54,794 nucleotides of DNA from Candidatus Pacearchaeota archaeon (GTDB taxonomy: Archaea > Nanobdellota > Nanobdellia > Pacearchaeales > UBA284). This document shows positions 28,959 to 38,914 of the stretch, in pieces. Position 1 is the first letter of the stretch, and every line of letters starts with the position of its first letter. Under the pieces are notes generated by a model that saw only the letters and a program-made list of their open reading frames with translations, was not told the origin of the DNA and did not search any database. Location of the stretch: positions 1 to 54,794 of the forward strand of contig JANXDM010000002.1 of the NCBI GenBank assembly GCA_025058615.1. The letters are read 5' to 3'. The position numbers and the translations under genes are program-made.

Positions 28959-31049
28959 ATGAATCCAAAAACAGCTTTGCTTTTGTTTTTGGTGTTGTTT
29001 GTTTCTTCGGCAGAAGCCAAAATAGTTTTTACGAAACCTTTTAATACTTATAACCTTGGTGACAGGATAGAGCAACAAATCTCTTTAACGAGCAATACTG
29101 GGTTCGAAGGCTTTTTTAGGGTTATGCTTCTTTGCGATGGAAAAGAATTTTTGATTTTTTATTCTCCTGTGATAATACAGCCAGAGAAGGAAAAAATGAT
29201 AGATTTGAGTTTTGTTCACAATGTTACGGGTTCATGTAAATTTTTTGCAACATTAGAAAAAGAAAAAGTGATAGAAAATGCTTTTTCAGAATCTTTTTTG
29301 ATTACTGACGAAATAGTTCTCGATTTGAAATTGAGCAAACAATATTTTTTTCCAGGAAAAAATTTGGAAATTGAAGGGAAAGTGCATAAAAGGAGCGGAG
29401 AGCCTTTTACTGGAAAGGTAGATTTATTCTTTTTTGGTAAAAATTTTTCTACCAGTGTTGTAAAAGGGGAATTTTTTTTCAGGACGGAAATACCGAAGAA
29501 TGCAAAAGCAGGAAGAAATTTTTGCATTGTTAATGTTTCTGACGATTTCGGAAACAAAGGAAGCGCTATTCTTGAGTTTGATGTTGCTTCTGTTCCTTCT
29601 TCTTTAGTAATAGAATTAAATAATGAGACCTTAATTCCTGGAACGCTTCTTGTTGTCGTTCCAAAACTTCTAGACCAGTCAGATACAACAATAAGAGAAA
29701 ATGTTTCTCTGAGAATCTTCAAGGTGGAAGATTTTTTGTTCTTCCAGAAAAAGGAGCTCCTTATCGAAAAGCTTGTGCAAAGCGGGGCTTCTTCTTTTTA
29801 TAGATTCGGAAACTTTTCAGAACCTGGTTATTACATCATAGAAGCTTACTCTCAAGGGTTTAGAACCACAAAAATAGTTTACGTACTTCCGGTGGAAAAA
29901 ATAGACATCAATTTGAGCGGTAACATTTTGGAAGTAAAAAATCTTGGTAATGTTCCATACAAAAAACCTTTAGAAATTAAACTAGAAATGGGGAATTTTT
30001 CCAGAACTCTTGTAATAGATTTAGATTTGGACGTGAACGAGACAAAGATTTTCAAGTTGGAGGCTCCAAAAGGAACTTACGAACTAACTTTTTTGTTGCC
30101 GGAGCAAAAAAAACTACGAACGAACTTAATCGGAAAAGTTGTTGCAGCTGTAGAGTTGGGAAAGGAAAGAAAAAAGGATTATTCTTGGGTCGTTCTTGTT
30201 ATTGCTCTTGGGTTAGCCTCTTTTTTTGTAGCAAGAAAGTTGCTCAAGAAAAAAGTCAAGAAAAATTTAAAAAAGCAAAGCGTGAAAATTTTAAAAGAAA
30301 AGAAATCAAAAGAAGTCAGAGAAAAAATGCCAGTACAGCTTTTTTTTGGCGAGACTCCTACCGAGGATGATCCTTTCAAGAAAATTTTCTTAAAGAATTC
30401 TTCACAATTTGCGGCCCCATATCTCGAAAGGGCAAAACTAGTAGGTGCAGCAAAAAAACAAGTAAGCGTCGTTGCTTGTAATTTGCGTAATTTTTTTGAA
30501 TTGGAAAATCTGAGGAAGAAAAATACAATTCAATTCGAAAGAATAATCAACAATTTCTTTCAAAGTTTAATAAAGATAGTAAGAAGTTATGGTGGTGTTC
30601 TCGATTATAACAAAAATGAAATTTTAATTTTCTTCTTGAAAGAAGATCAAGAGCTGAATGCTGTTAAAGTAGCAAATGAGTTGAGAGTATTTGTTACTAA
30701 ATTCAACGAGGAATTAAAGAAAGAAGGAATAGAATTTGAGTTGTCTTCTGGTTTTGGGGTTAACTCTGGCCTTCTAGCTTTTTCAGAAAGTGAAAAAGTA
30801 ATTAGATACGAAGAAAGCGAGACTACTAAAATTTCAAGAGCGCTTTCCAAAAAAGCTTTCGATGGAGAAGTTTTGCTCGCGAGTAGCATTTACATAAAAA
30901 TAGGTTCTTTGATTAATGTAAAGAGAATTACCCCTCTTTATCTCGATGAAAGAAGAGCAGTGGAATGCTTTCTTTTGCAACAACCTTCCCCTTCTGAAAT
31001 AAAATCTCTGCAACAAGGCCGTGTAAGAAAATTTCTTGAAAGTCTTTGA
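28959..31049 (+). CDS. Membrane receptor-like protein: secreted N-terminal beta domains, single TM, cytoplasmic class III nucleotidyl cyclase homology domain (degenerate catalytic residues)
   Basis: Signal peptide; TM WVVLVIALGLASFFVARKLL; VSVVACNLRNFFELENLRKK..IINNFFQSLIKIVRSYGGVLDYNKNEILIFF..NAVKVANELRVF..LSSGFGVNSGLLAF..TTKISRALSKKAFDGEVLLASSIYIKIG aligns by eye with the class III cyclase fold. Confidence 0.75.
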   Translation: MNPKTALLLFLVLFVSSAEAKIVFTKPFNTYNLGDRIEQQISLTSNTGFEGFFRVMLLCDGKEFLIFYSPVIIQPEKEKMIDLSFVHNVTGSCKFFATLEKEKVIENAFSESFLITDEIVLDLKLSKQYFFPGKNLEIEGKVHKRSGEPFTGKVDLFFFGKNFSTSVVKGEFFFRTEIPKNAKAGRNFCIVNVSDDFGNKGSAILEFDVASVPSSLVIELNNETLIPGTLLVVVPKLLDQSDTTIRENVSLRIFKVEDFLFFQKKELLIEKLVQSGASSFYRFGNFSEPGYYIIEAYSQGFRTTKIVYVLPVEKIDINLSGNILEVKNLGNVPYKKPLEIKLEMGNFSRTLVIDLDLDVNETKIFKLEAPKGTYELTFLLPEQKKLRTNLIGKVVAAVELGKERKKDYSWVVLVIALGLASFFVARKLLKKKVKKNLKKQSVKILKEKKSKEVREKMPVQLFFGETPTEDDPFKKIFLKNSSQFAAPYLERAKLVGAAKKQVSVVACNLRNFFELENLRKKNTIQFERIINNFFQSLIKIVRSYGGVLDYNKNEILIFFLKEDQELNAVKVANELRVFVTKFNEELKKEGIEFELSSGFGVNSGLLAFSESEKVIRYEESETTKISRALSKKAFDGEVLLASSIYIKIGSLINVKRITPLYLDERRAVECFLLQQPSPSEIKSLQQGRVRKFLESL

Positions 31050-31124
31050 TTAAAAATTTTGAAAATTCAAGAAAAGTTTTTCTACAAAGAAAAACTTTAA
31101 AAATGTTCTTTCTTGCTTACAAAC

Positions 31125-31745
31125 ATGAAAAAGAGTGAGAAAATAGAAAAAATTTTACTGGAAATAGCAATTCAACTAGCAAGAGAAGGAAAAGGAGCAT
31201 TGTTTGTGGTTAATGATAAAGTAAAATACAAGAGATTGTTCCAACAAAGGATCAAGCCTTTCAGTGTTTTCAGCAAGGGGGCGCAAAAAATTTTGAAAAG
31301 CATAGCCCCGTTAGATGGAGCTGTGATTATTACTTCTGAAGGAATAGTGAAAGATTATGGAGCGATGATAGAGACAAAAAAAACTTTCAAAGGATTTGGA
31401 ACAAGGCATAGCGCTGCCTTTACTGCCTCGGAAGGAGGGATAGCTATTCTATGCTCAGAAGAAGAGAAAAAAGTAAGAATTTTCAAAGATGGGAAATATG
31501 TAATGCAGTTGGATCCTCTACAAAAGGGGGTAGAAGCAAAAGTTCCTGCTGTGGTTTCTGTCTTAGAAGTAATAGGAGCCGGAACAGTCGGAACCGTAGG
31601 AGTAATGACGATAGCCCCGCATGCCGGAATTGCTTTTTTACCAGGGGTCTTAATTTTTGGGGTTAGCTATTATGCTTTGAAAAAAATAGCAGAAACTTTG
31701 AATTTGAAAGAATTATTAAGAAAAGCAAAAATAAAAATTGATTAA
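31125..31745 (+). CDS. DisA_N/DacZ-type diadenylate cyclase (c-di-AMP synthase) with C-terminal hydrophobic tail
   Basis: LDGAVIITSEG (DGA motif) and FGTRHSAAFTASEGGIAILCSEE (GTRHxxA motif); C-terminal hydrophobic segments VVSVLEVIGAGTVGTVGVMTIA and GIAFLPGVLIFGVSYYAL. Confidence 0.88.
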   Translation: MKKSEKIEKILLEIAIQLAREGKGALFVVNDKVKYKRLFQQRIKPFSVFSKGAQKILKSIAPLDGAVIITSEGIVKDYGAMIETKKTFKGFGTRHSAAFTASEGGIAILCSEEEKKVRIFKDGKYVMQLDPLQKGVEAKVPAVVSVLEVIGAGTVGTVGVMTIAPHAGIAFLPGVLIFGVSYYALKKIAETLNLKELLRKAKIKID

Positions 31746-31764
31746 AAAAATAAAAAGAAAAAAA

Positions 31765-34700
31765 TCAAAATTTTTTCTTTTTTAACAATAAGCTTACAGC
31801 TAGTGCAGCTCCAGCTGTTATCAAGATAATTAAAATCCCTACTGAAGTTTTTGCAGATCCTATCGCGGCTCCTGTGATTGTGTCGGTTTTTTCAATTTCA
31901 TCTGTGATTATTTTTGTTTTTTCTCTTGCTTCTTCTGATGGGCATACTTCCTTCTCTTTAGGTTTCTCTCGTGTTGTTCCGCATTCGTTTATGTCTTTAC
32001 ATGTTCTGTACATGTATCCAGAAACGCAAGGACCCCAAGGAGAGCATATCCAATTTTCCTTACATTCTTTTTCGAGTTTAGGAAATTCTCCTCCACGAAC
32101 ACCAGGCGTTGTTCCTGTTCTTGGGGTATAACAATTACTTGCATCGATGATGCAGTTTTTGCACTTTAGAGTTCCGTGCGTGTGACCGAAATCTCTACAA
32201 GTCAAACCTCCGAAATCATTTCCATCACATTCTTCATCAAATTCTTTTATGTTGTTTCCGCAATAAGCCCCTTTTGGTCCTCTTGGTTTGAATGTTATTT
32301 TGTTTCCTGCAACTTCTATGTCGAATGCGCTGTTTATTTCGTTTCTAGGCTTTTCTTCATTATCAAATCCAATTCCTATAACATACTTGAGTTCAGAGCA
32401 TCTTGGCGTAGAGTTTGGTGCCTCGAATTCTAACGTAACAGAACCGTTTTTTGGATTGTTGTTTCTTGGTCCTATCATAAGGCTTGTTTCATCAAAGTTC
32501 CCGTTCCAAGGGAATCTAAGTTCTTCGACATCTTTTGAGCTTGTAGCGTTTTTTAGTACAGGGTTGAGCCATTCACCACCGTTGGGGCCGCAAAGCTTTT
32601 CCATTTGCATTGCTACTGCATTTCCTCCATGGCATAAATACATCAAATAGCCGAAAGATGCTGTTTCATTACTTCCTATTTTTAAAGTCACTGATTCTGG
32701 GTGTACATACCAGAAAACATCATATTGTAGTGTGATGTTTCTTTCTTCTGTATTGTTGTTTCCTAAATTATCATAAGCAATTACTCTTACTTTGTACTCT
32801 CCAGCAGGATAAAGGTGATTAATTTTTCCTTCCCATTTTTTTTGCTTGTATTGAAGTTGTACTCTTTCCAAAACATGGCCTGTTAAATTTACTAATTCTG
32901 CATCCACTTTTGAATGGTTTACGCTAGACCCATCATCGAAAATAGTTGCACGAACGCTAAAAGTAAATAGCTCACAACCTATTTCTGCATTCTCTGAAGG
33001 ATTTATTATTGTTATTGTAGGAGGGGTATTGTCTAGATAGTGTGTTTGATTTTTTGTAGGTTCTCTGTTGTTAAGTTTGTCGAAACTCCAATAGTATAAA
33101 TTGTACCGACCATCTGCAAGGTCATTATCGAAAGTTAAGTTGTAAGGAGCTATATGGCAACCGCTTTGCTGTACTCCAGATTCATTGCTGATTTCATAAC
33201 AAGTTTCATAACATCCAACTCCAGAGTCAGAGCAGTTTAATTCGATCTTGGTATTACTTGAAACAAAAGAGCTATAATTCATATAAAGTTTCTTCGTTGT
33301 TTCCGGCGGTGTATTGTCTAAATAGTGCTTTTGTGTATTGGTTGCTTCCTGGTTTCCAAGTTTATCAACAGAATACCATTGCAATATATAATTTCCATCA
33401 CTTCCCCTGATATTGAAAGTTGTTTTGTTTCCTTCTGCTTTTATCCATGTTCCATTGTAGTTATACATTATATAATCGCAACCTATACCTTTATCGTTGC
33501 ATACTAAAGTTATGCTCGTATTGCTTGTTATGTAATAATTGTTAACATTTGGTGTTCCTACTTCCTTTGTTGTCGTAGGGGCTGTTGTGTCTATATTGTA
33601 TGTTTTTGAGTCTGTTTTATAATTGCATGCGTAATCTATTGCTTTTTTTGTGACAATGCATTGTCCGTCATTACAATCTTCAGGAACTTTCACACTTATA
33701 TTTTTGTTGCATGTGGTTTCTATCCAGTTTCCATCGTTTATTTTGTAGTAACACTTCCACAAACCAAGATTATCAGACTCTGCCTCGCTTACTTCGAATG
33801 TCTTGTTGAACCAAGTTCCATCCTCAGGCGCAATGATCTCTATTTCTGGGGCTTCTGTGTCGTACCACACTTTTTCGCTTTCATTCCATGGCCCTAAGTT
33901 ACCAGCTCTGTCGACTGCTCTTACTTTTATATAATAATTCATTCCACTTGTAGGACTAGGAACACTTATAGTTGTTGATGTTGTTTTTCCTTTTGAATAC
34001 AAACTTCCATTTTGATAAATTTCGTATTCGTAATAATCTATTCCTGCACATCCTGCATCTGTCGCGCTCCAGGAGAACCTTGGAGATTCATTTACGTAAT
34101 TTGGAACACAATTACTAGGATTTGCATGCCAAACATTAATCGCACTTGGCGTAGATGTGTCGACACAAACGTCACAACAGTCGTCTGGGTAGGTTATGTT
34201 TTCCAAATTTTTTGCAGAATCTTTTGCAAGACCACATAGAGTGTGCCAGCCTTCTTGAAGCCAGCCGTCAAAATTCGGATCTGTGTGCCAGATCTCTGTG
34301 ATGTCGTTGTCATTGCAAGAACCGTCATTACATACAGCATTCCTCGTTGCCAAATTATCCCATTTATATTGTATGTTAATTATGGAGCTATTTCCAGAAC
34401 CAGCGTCGCTAGAAATTCCATTACCAATAACTTGGGTGTAGTTAACATATGCTTTATAATTTGTACAATTTCTTCTGTTGTAAGTTTCGTTGTATTGGGT
34501 GAAGTGAGTTATGTTCGTGTCAGGTTCTTGGGTGTCGTTTTGTGGAGGCTGTATAATTTCATAAATAACTGTTAACTTTACCAAATCATGTTGTGTTTTT
34601 GCTCCTCTTCCATCTCTTGCTTGGAAATAAACTTTCAAGTTGTTTATATCTTCTGTTGTGTTTATGTAATCGAGATCTATAGTAATTGTATGGTCTTGAT

Positions 34701-35097
34701 TTGGGAATGGTGCTGAAATTGCGTGCCATGGTCCCCAGTTACCTGTACTATGGTCCCATACTCGTAGTCTTGCTTCTGGCTCTACAGTTCCCGTCCTTTG
34801 CCATTCGAATGTTAAAAAAACATCATTTACAATTACATTAGATAAATTCCCTGTAAAGTTCCATTGGATATATTCATTAGTATAGTTGCTCGGCCAGAAG
34901 CCGTCGCTTCCGTATCTATTGTCATCACTCGAATTAACTTTTGCCAGATCTGCAGTAGTCATTATATAACCAGAAGCATTTTGCGTTGTATCTATGCCCC
35001 ATGTAGGATAAAGATCTATTGTTGCTGCAGAAACAGCTTGAAAAAGAAATACTGCTATCAAGAGCCATGCACTAGCAAACAAAAACCTCTTTTTCAT
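31765..35097 (-). CDS. Large secreted surface protein with Ig-like repeats, Cys-rich and thrombospondin-1-like segments, C-terminal TM
   Basis: Repeated 'NTQKHYLDNTPPETTKK' / 'NQTHYLDNTPPTI' units; CGNNIKEFDEECDGNDFGGLTC; WICSPWGPCVSGYMYRTCKDINECGT; C-terminal TM + KKKKF. Confidence 0.75.
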   Translation of the reverse strand: MKKRFLFASAWLLIAVFLFQAVSAATIDLYPTWGIDTTQNASGYIMTTADLAKVNSSDDNRYGSDGFWPSNYTNEYIQWNFTGNLSNVIVNDVFLTFEWQRTGTVEPEARLRVWDHSTGNWGPWHAISAPFPNQDHTITIDLDYINTTEDINNLKVYFQARDGRGAKTQHDLVKLTVIYEIIQPPQNDTQEPDTNITHFTQYNETYNRRNCTNYKAYVNYTQVIGNGISSDAGSGNSSIINIQYKWDNLATRNAVCNDGSCNDNDITEIWHTDPNFDGWLQEGWHTLCGLAKDSAKNLENITYPDDCCDVCVDTSTPSAINVWHANPSNCVPNYVNESPRFSWSATDAGCAGIDYYEYEIYQNGSLYSKGKTTSTTISVPSPTSGMNYYIKVRAVDRAGNLGPWNESEKVWYDTEAPEIEIIAPEDGTWFNKTFEVSEAESDNLGLWKCYYKINDGNWIETTCNKNISVKVPEDCNDGQCIVTKKAIDYACNYKTDSKTYNIDTTAPTTTKEVGTPNVNNYYITSNTSITLVCNDKGIGCDYIMYNYNGTWIKAEGNKTTFNIRGSDGNYILQWYSVDKLGNQEATNTQKHYLDNTPPETTKKLYMNYSSFVSSNTKIELNCSDSGVGCYETCYEISNESGVQQSGCHIAPYNLTFDNDLADGRYNLYYWSFDKLNNREPTKNQTHYLDNTPPTITIINPSENAEIGCELFTFSVRATIFDDGSSVNHSKVDAELVNLTGHVLERVQLQYKQKKWEGKINHLYPAGEYKVRVIAYDNLGNNNTEERNITLQYDVFWYVHPESVTLKIGSNETASFGYLMYLCHGGNAVAMQMEKLCGPNGGEWLNPVLKNATSSKDVEELRFPWNGNFDETSLMIGPRNNNPKNGSVTLEFEAPNSTPRCSELKYVIGIGFDNEEKPRNEINSAFDIEVAGNKITFKPRGPKGAYCGNNIKEFDEECDGNDFGGLTCRDFGHTHGTLKCKNCIIDASNCYTPRTGTTPGVRGGEFPKLEKECKENWICSPWGPCVSGYMYRTCKDINECGTTREKPKEKEVCPSEEAREKTKIITDEIEKTDTITGAAIGSAKTSVGILIILITAGAALAVSLLLKKKKF

Positions 35098-35277
35098 TTT
35101 TAACCTCCTTTCAATGTCCCGGCAAGGGACTTAAAAATTGAAAAAATTGAAAAATTACTTTACCAAGAGAAACTTGCTTATAAATATTGTTACATCGAAA
35201 AATATACATTATCCAGACTATTTTTGTTGCTACTTTTTCTGACAAAATTTTTTAAGTTTGCTTTCTTATTTCTTCAC

Positions 35278-36219
35278 ATGATTTCGGAAAAGTTGAAAAG
35301 AATGCTCGAAAAGCAGCATTATGTAATTGTGGGAAAACATTCCGCAGTCCAAATTTGCAAGTACACAAAAGAAAGCCTTCGTGGAAAGGATGTTTGTTAC
35401 AAACAAAAATTTTATGGAATCCAAAGCCATAGATGCTGCCAAATGAGTCCTGTAGTTAATTTATGCCATCATAGGTGTGTTTATTGTTGGCGCCCTATAG
35501 AATTTACTTCCTTTACAAAATTGCAACAAGTAGACGATCCTGAAGAGATCATAGGAGGATGCATTGCCGCCCAGAGAAAACTTTTGTCTGGTTTTTTGGC
35601 AAACAAAAATGTTTCTAGAGAGAAATTTTTCGAAGCCCAAGAACCGAAACATTTCGCTATCAGTTTGATCGGAGAGCCTACTCTTTACCCGAAAATTGGA
35701 GAATTAATTCTCATACTTAGGGAAAAAGGAATAACTTCTTTTCTTGTGACCAATGGAGAAAGCCCTGATGTTTTGAAAAATCTGCAGCGAAAAAATGCAT
35801 TACCTACACAACTTTATATCTCTCTCAATGCTAGCAACGAAGACCTTTATAAAAAAATTTGCAATCCTATAGGAGGAAGCTGGGAGAACATTTTGAAAAC
35901 TTTAAGACTTTTACGTATTTTAAAAACAAGAACTGTTGTAAGGATTACTTTGATAAAGGGGCTGAACACACAACAAATTGAAGAATATTCTTCTTTGCTC
36001 AAGACAGCAAAACCAAATTTTGTAGAGATAAAGGCTTATATGCATATTGGTTTTTCACAATATAGACTGAGCCGCGAAAATATGCCTTCTCATCAAGAAA
36101 TAAAAGAATTTGGAAAAAATATTGCATCCTCTATAAATTATAAAATTCTTGATGAAAAGGAAAACAGCCGAGTAGTTTTACTAGGAAAAAGCAACAGAGA
36201 CAGATTTATCAAAGTTTGA
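35278..36219 (+). CDS. taw1: S-adenosyl-L-methionine-dependent tRNA 4-demethylwyosine synthase (Taw1/TYW1)
   Basis: CHHRCVYCWRP radical SAM motif, HRCCQMSPVVNLC, FAISLIGEPTLYPKIGELI, FLVTNGE, VEIKAYMHIGFSQYRLSRENMPSH. Confidence 0.94.
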   Translation: MISEKLKRMLEKQHYVIVGKHSAVQICKYTKESLRGKDVCYKQKFYGIQSHRCCQMSPVVNLCHHRCVYCWRPIEFTSFTKLQQVDDPEEIIGGCIAAQRKLLSGFLANKNVSREKFFEAQEPKHFAISLIGEPTLYPKIGELILILREKGITSFLVTNGESPDVLKNLQRKNALPTQLYISLNASNEDLYKKICNPIGGSWENILKTLRLLRILKTRTVVRITLIKGLNTQQIEEYSSLLKTAKPNFVEIKAYMHIGFSQYRLSRENMPSHQEIKEFGKNIASSINYKILDEKENSRVVLLGKSNRDRFIKV

Positions 36220-36873
36220 TCATTCTTTCTCTAGGATCTCTGCCCTTATTCCTTTTTTTTTGCAAAGCTCTACAAATTTTTTTGCATCGTCGGGAGAACC
36301 GACTATGCTTCCGTAGTGCATTGGGATCGCAAGGGAAGGCTTTATTATGCCTGCGGCCTTTGCCGCTTCTTCTGCATTCATTGTATAAGTTCCTCCGACA
36401 GGAAGCAAGACAACGAATTCTTTTCTTGGGTTGATGTATTGCATTTCTTTTATTAGATCCGTATCGCCGGCATGATAAATTGCTGCTTCTTTTGTTTGTA
36501 TAAGATACCCGACATAATTTTCGTTCTTCGAATGAAATTTTTTGTTTGTATTGTAAGAAGGAATTGCCTTTATTTTTATTTCTCCTATACAAAATTCTTT
36601 TTCAGGATATGTTAGTTGTATTTCCACTTTTGTATCAATTTTTGCAATCGTGCTCTGGCAATCAGGGGTGCAAAAAATTTTTGTTCCAGGCTTTATGATT
36701 TTTCGTATGTCTTCTATAGAGCAATGGTCAAAGTGTCCGTGTGTTATCAAGATTATGTCTGCCTTTTCTCCAGGGGCGATCTGGTAAGGATCTATGTAAA
36801 TTGTTTTTGAAGTAGTTTTTATCTTAAAGCCGGCATGCCCAAGCCATGAAATTTCTATATCTTTGATTTTCAT
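36220..36873 (-). CDS. Metal-dependent hydrolase, beta-lactamase superfamily (UPF0173-like)
   Basis: ISWLGHAGFKI, ILITHGHFDHCSIEDI, AAIYHAGDTDLI, AIPMHYGSIVGSPDDA. Confidence 0.9.
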   Translation of the reverse strand: MKIKDIEISWLGHAGFKIKTTSKTIYIDPYQIAPGEKADIILITHGHFDHCSIEDIRKIIKPGTKIFCTPDCQSTIAKIDTKVEIQLTYPEKEFCIGEIKIKAIPSYNTNKKFHSKNENYVGYLIQTKEAAIYHAGDTDLIKEMQYINPRKEFVVLLPVGGTYTMNAEEAAKAAGIIKPSLAIPMHYGSIVGSPDDAKKFVELCKKKGIRAEILEKE

Positions 36874-36883
36874 TTTTTTGCTT

Positions 36884-38164
36884 TTAAGGTTCAAGCCTTG
36901 TTAATGTTCGCGGAAAAGCAATAGCGTCTCTTATATTGTCTAGTTTGCAGATCCACTGAACGAGTCTTTCTACCCCAAGGCCAAAACCAGCGTGTGGTAC
37001 ACTTCCGTAACGTCTGGAGTCTAAGTACCATTCCGCTTTTTTCAATTTTATTTTTGCTTTTTTTAATCTTTCTTTTATCTTTTTTAAATCTGGTTCTCGT
37101 GCGGAACCGTCTACAATTTCTCCTACTTCTGGAGCAAAAATGTTGAAATTCATTCCCGTTCCGGGCATCTTTGGATCTTCTCCGTGATAGAATTTTAAGA
37201 TGCTCAAGGGGTAATTTGTTATAACAACAAAATTATCAAATTGTTTTGCTATTTCTTTTTCTTCCTTTGCTCCGAAATCTTGTCCGTATTCGATTTCATA
37301 TTTTTTCCTTAGTAATCTTATCGCTTCTTCGTAAGTAATTCTAGGAAAAGGCGCTTTTATTTTCTTTAGATATTCTTCTTCTACACCCAAAACTGAAAGC
37401 TCTTTTTGATTGTTTTCGAGAACCTTTTTTATGCTGTACATTATACAATCTTGCGCTACGTTTATCATGTCTTCCATCGAAGCCCACGCTTGCTCTACTT
37501 CACAATGCCAAAATTCTGTCAAATGTCTTGGTGTTCTAGATTTTTCTGCTCTAAAAGATGGGGCTATAGTGTAAACTTTTTCAAAACTGCTGACAAGTGT
37601 TTCTCCGTAGAATTGCCACGATTGTGTTAAGAATGCTTTTTTTTTGAAATAATCAACTTTGAAAGTTTCTGCACCTCCTTCGCTGGTTATCGGAGTTATT
37701 ATGGGGGCATCTACTTGAACAAAGCCTTTTTTGTGCAAGCATTCATGCAGAGCAAACAGCACCGTCGAACGAATCTTCAAGCTAGACACTAGCCTTCTCG
37801 AACGCAGAGCCAAATGTCTCACATCAAGAAGAAATTCTTCGCTTAGATCTTTTGTTATTGGAAAAGGCTCTGCGAGACCGACTATTTCGAGAGAAGCAAC
37901 TTCGATTTCGTAGCCGTTTGGAGCTCGTTGTTCCTTACGTAATTTTCCTGCAAGCATCAGAGAACTTTCGATAGTTAATTTTTTTGCTTTTTCAAATAAA
38001 GAAGGATTTTCTTTTGTAACAATAGCTTGTATTATATCTGTAGAATCTCTTACAACAATAAAAATTTTTTCTTTGTGTTTTCTTACTCTATAAACCCAAC
38101 CACGTATTGATACATTTCCTTCTTTTTTTTCCAATGCTTCCTGTATGCTCATGAACTCTTGCAT
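36884..38164 (-). CDS. asnS: Asparaginyl-tRNA synthetase (class IIb)
   Basis: OB-fold N-terminus, FLTQSWQFYGETLVSSFEKVYTIAPSFRAEKSRTPRHLTEFWHCEVE, GFGLGVERLVQWICKLDNIRDAIAFPRT. Confidence 0.93.
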   Translation of the reverse strand: MQEFMSIQEALEKKEGNVSIRGWVYRVRKHKEKIFIVVRDSTDIIQAIVTKENPSLFEKAKKLTIESSLMLAGKLRKEQRAPNGYEIEVASLEIVGLAEPFPITKDLSEEFLLDVRHLALRSRRLVSSLKIRSTVLFALHECLHKKGFVQVDAPIITPITSEGGAETFKVDYFKKKAFLTQSWQFYGETLVSSFEKVYTIAPSFRAEKSRTPRHLTEFWHCEVEQAWASMEDMINVAQDCIMYSIKKVLENNQKELSVLGVEEEYLKKIKAPFPRITYEEAIRLLRKKYEIEYGQDFGAKEEKEIAKQFDNFVVITNYPLSILKFYHGEDPKMPGTGMNFNIFAPEVGEIVDGSAREPDLKKIKERLKKAKIKLKKAEWYLDSRRYGSVPHAGFGLGVERLVQWICKLDNIRDAIAFPRTLTRLEP

Positions 38165-38210
38165 ATTTTTACTTAGGAAAAAGGAATTTTTAAAATTTTA
38201 TAATTATTAC

Positions 38211-38858
38211 TTATCTGCTCTTTTTGACTCCAATTCTTTTACAAACCCTTCTTATAGGACAGATAGAACATTTTGGGGATATCGGCGTACATATCGTTCT
38301 TCCGAATAAGATCATAGTTGTATTGAATTCACGCCAAAATCTTTTTGGAAGCAATTTTTTCAATTTTTTCTCTGTTTCTTCTGGAGTTTTTGTTTTTATC
38401 CATCCTATTCTATTTGGAATTCTATGGCAATGCGTGTCTATTGGTAATGCATCTTTTCCGTAAGCGAATGCAAGAACGATGTTTGCGGTTTTTTGTCCTA
38501 TTCCCTTTATACTTAATAATTCTTCTTTTTTTTCTGGAACCTTCCCCTTGAATCTTTCTAGGAGCTCTTTGCATACATGTTTTATTATCCTTGCTTTTCT
38601 TTTGTAGAAACCAGAACTGTAGATTATTTTTTCCAATTTTTTAGTTGGAATTTTCAAAATTTCTTCTGGAGTCTTTGCATGCAAGAACAAATTTTTCGCT
38701 GCTTTTTCGGTGTTTTCGTCTTTTGTTCTGAGAGAAAGCAAACAAGTGATAAGGACACGAAAGGGGTCATATTTTGAACTTTTTCTGACAGCAGGCTTTT
38801 CGTATCTCGAATAAATTTTTTCTAGAATTTCCATTGTTTTAGAGATCTCTCTTTTCAT
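38211..38858 (-). CDS. nth: Endonuclease III
   Basis: Hh[42 protein letters not shown]-terminal FeS CxxxxxxCxxCxxxxxC. Confidence 0.94.
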   Translation of the reverse strand: MKREISKTMEILEKIYSRYEKPAVRKSSKYDPFRVLITCLLSLRTKDENTEKAAKNLFLHAKTPEEILKIPTKKLEKIIYSSGFYKRKARIIKHVCKELLERFKGKVPEKKEELLSIKGIGQKTANIVLAFAYGKDALPIDTHCHRIPNRIGWIKTKTPEETEKKLKKLLPKRFWREFNTTMILFGRTICTPISPKCSICPIRRVCKRIGVKKSR

Positions 38859-38914
38859 CAACGAGACGAAACCTGACAAGATTTATAAATCCTTTTTTCC
38901 AAATCAAGAATAAA

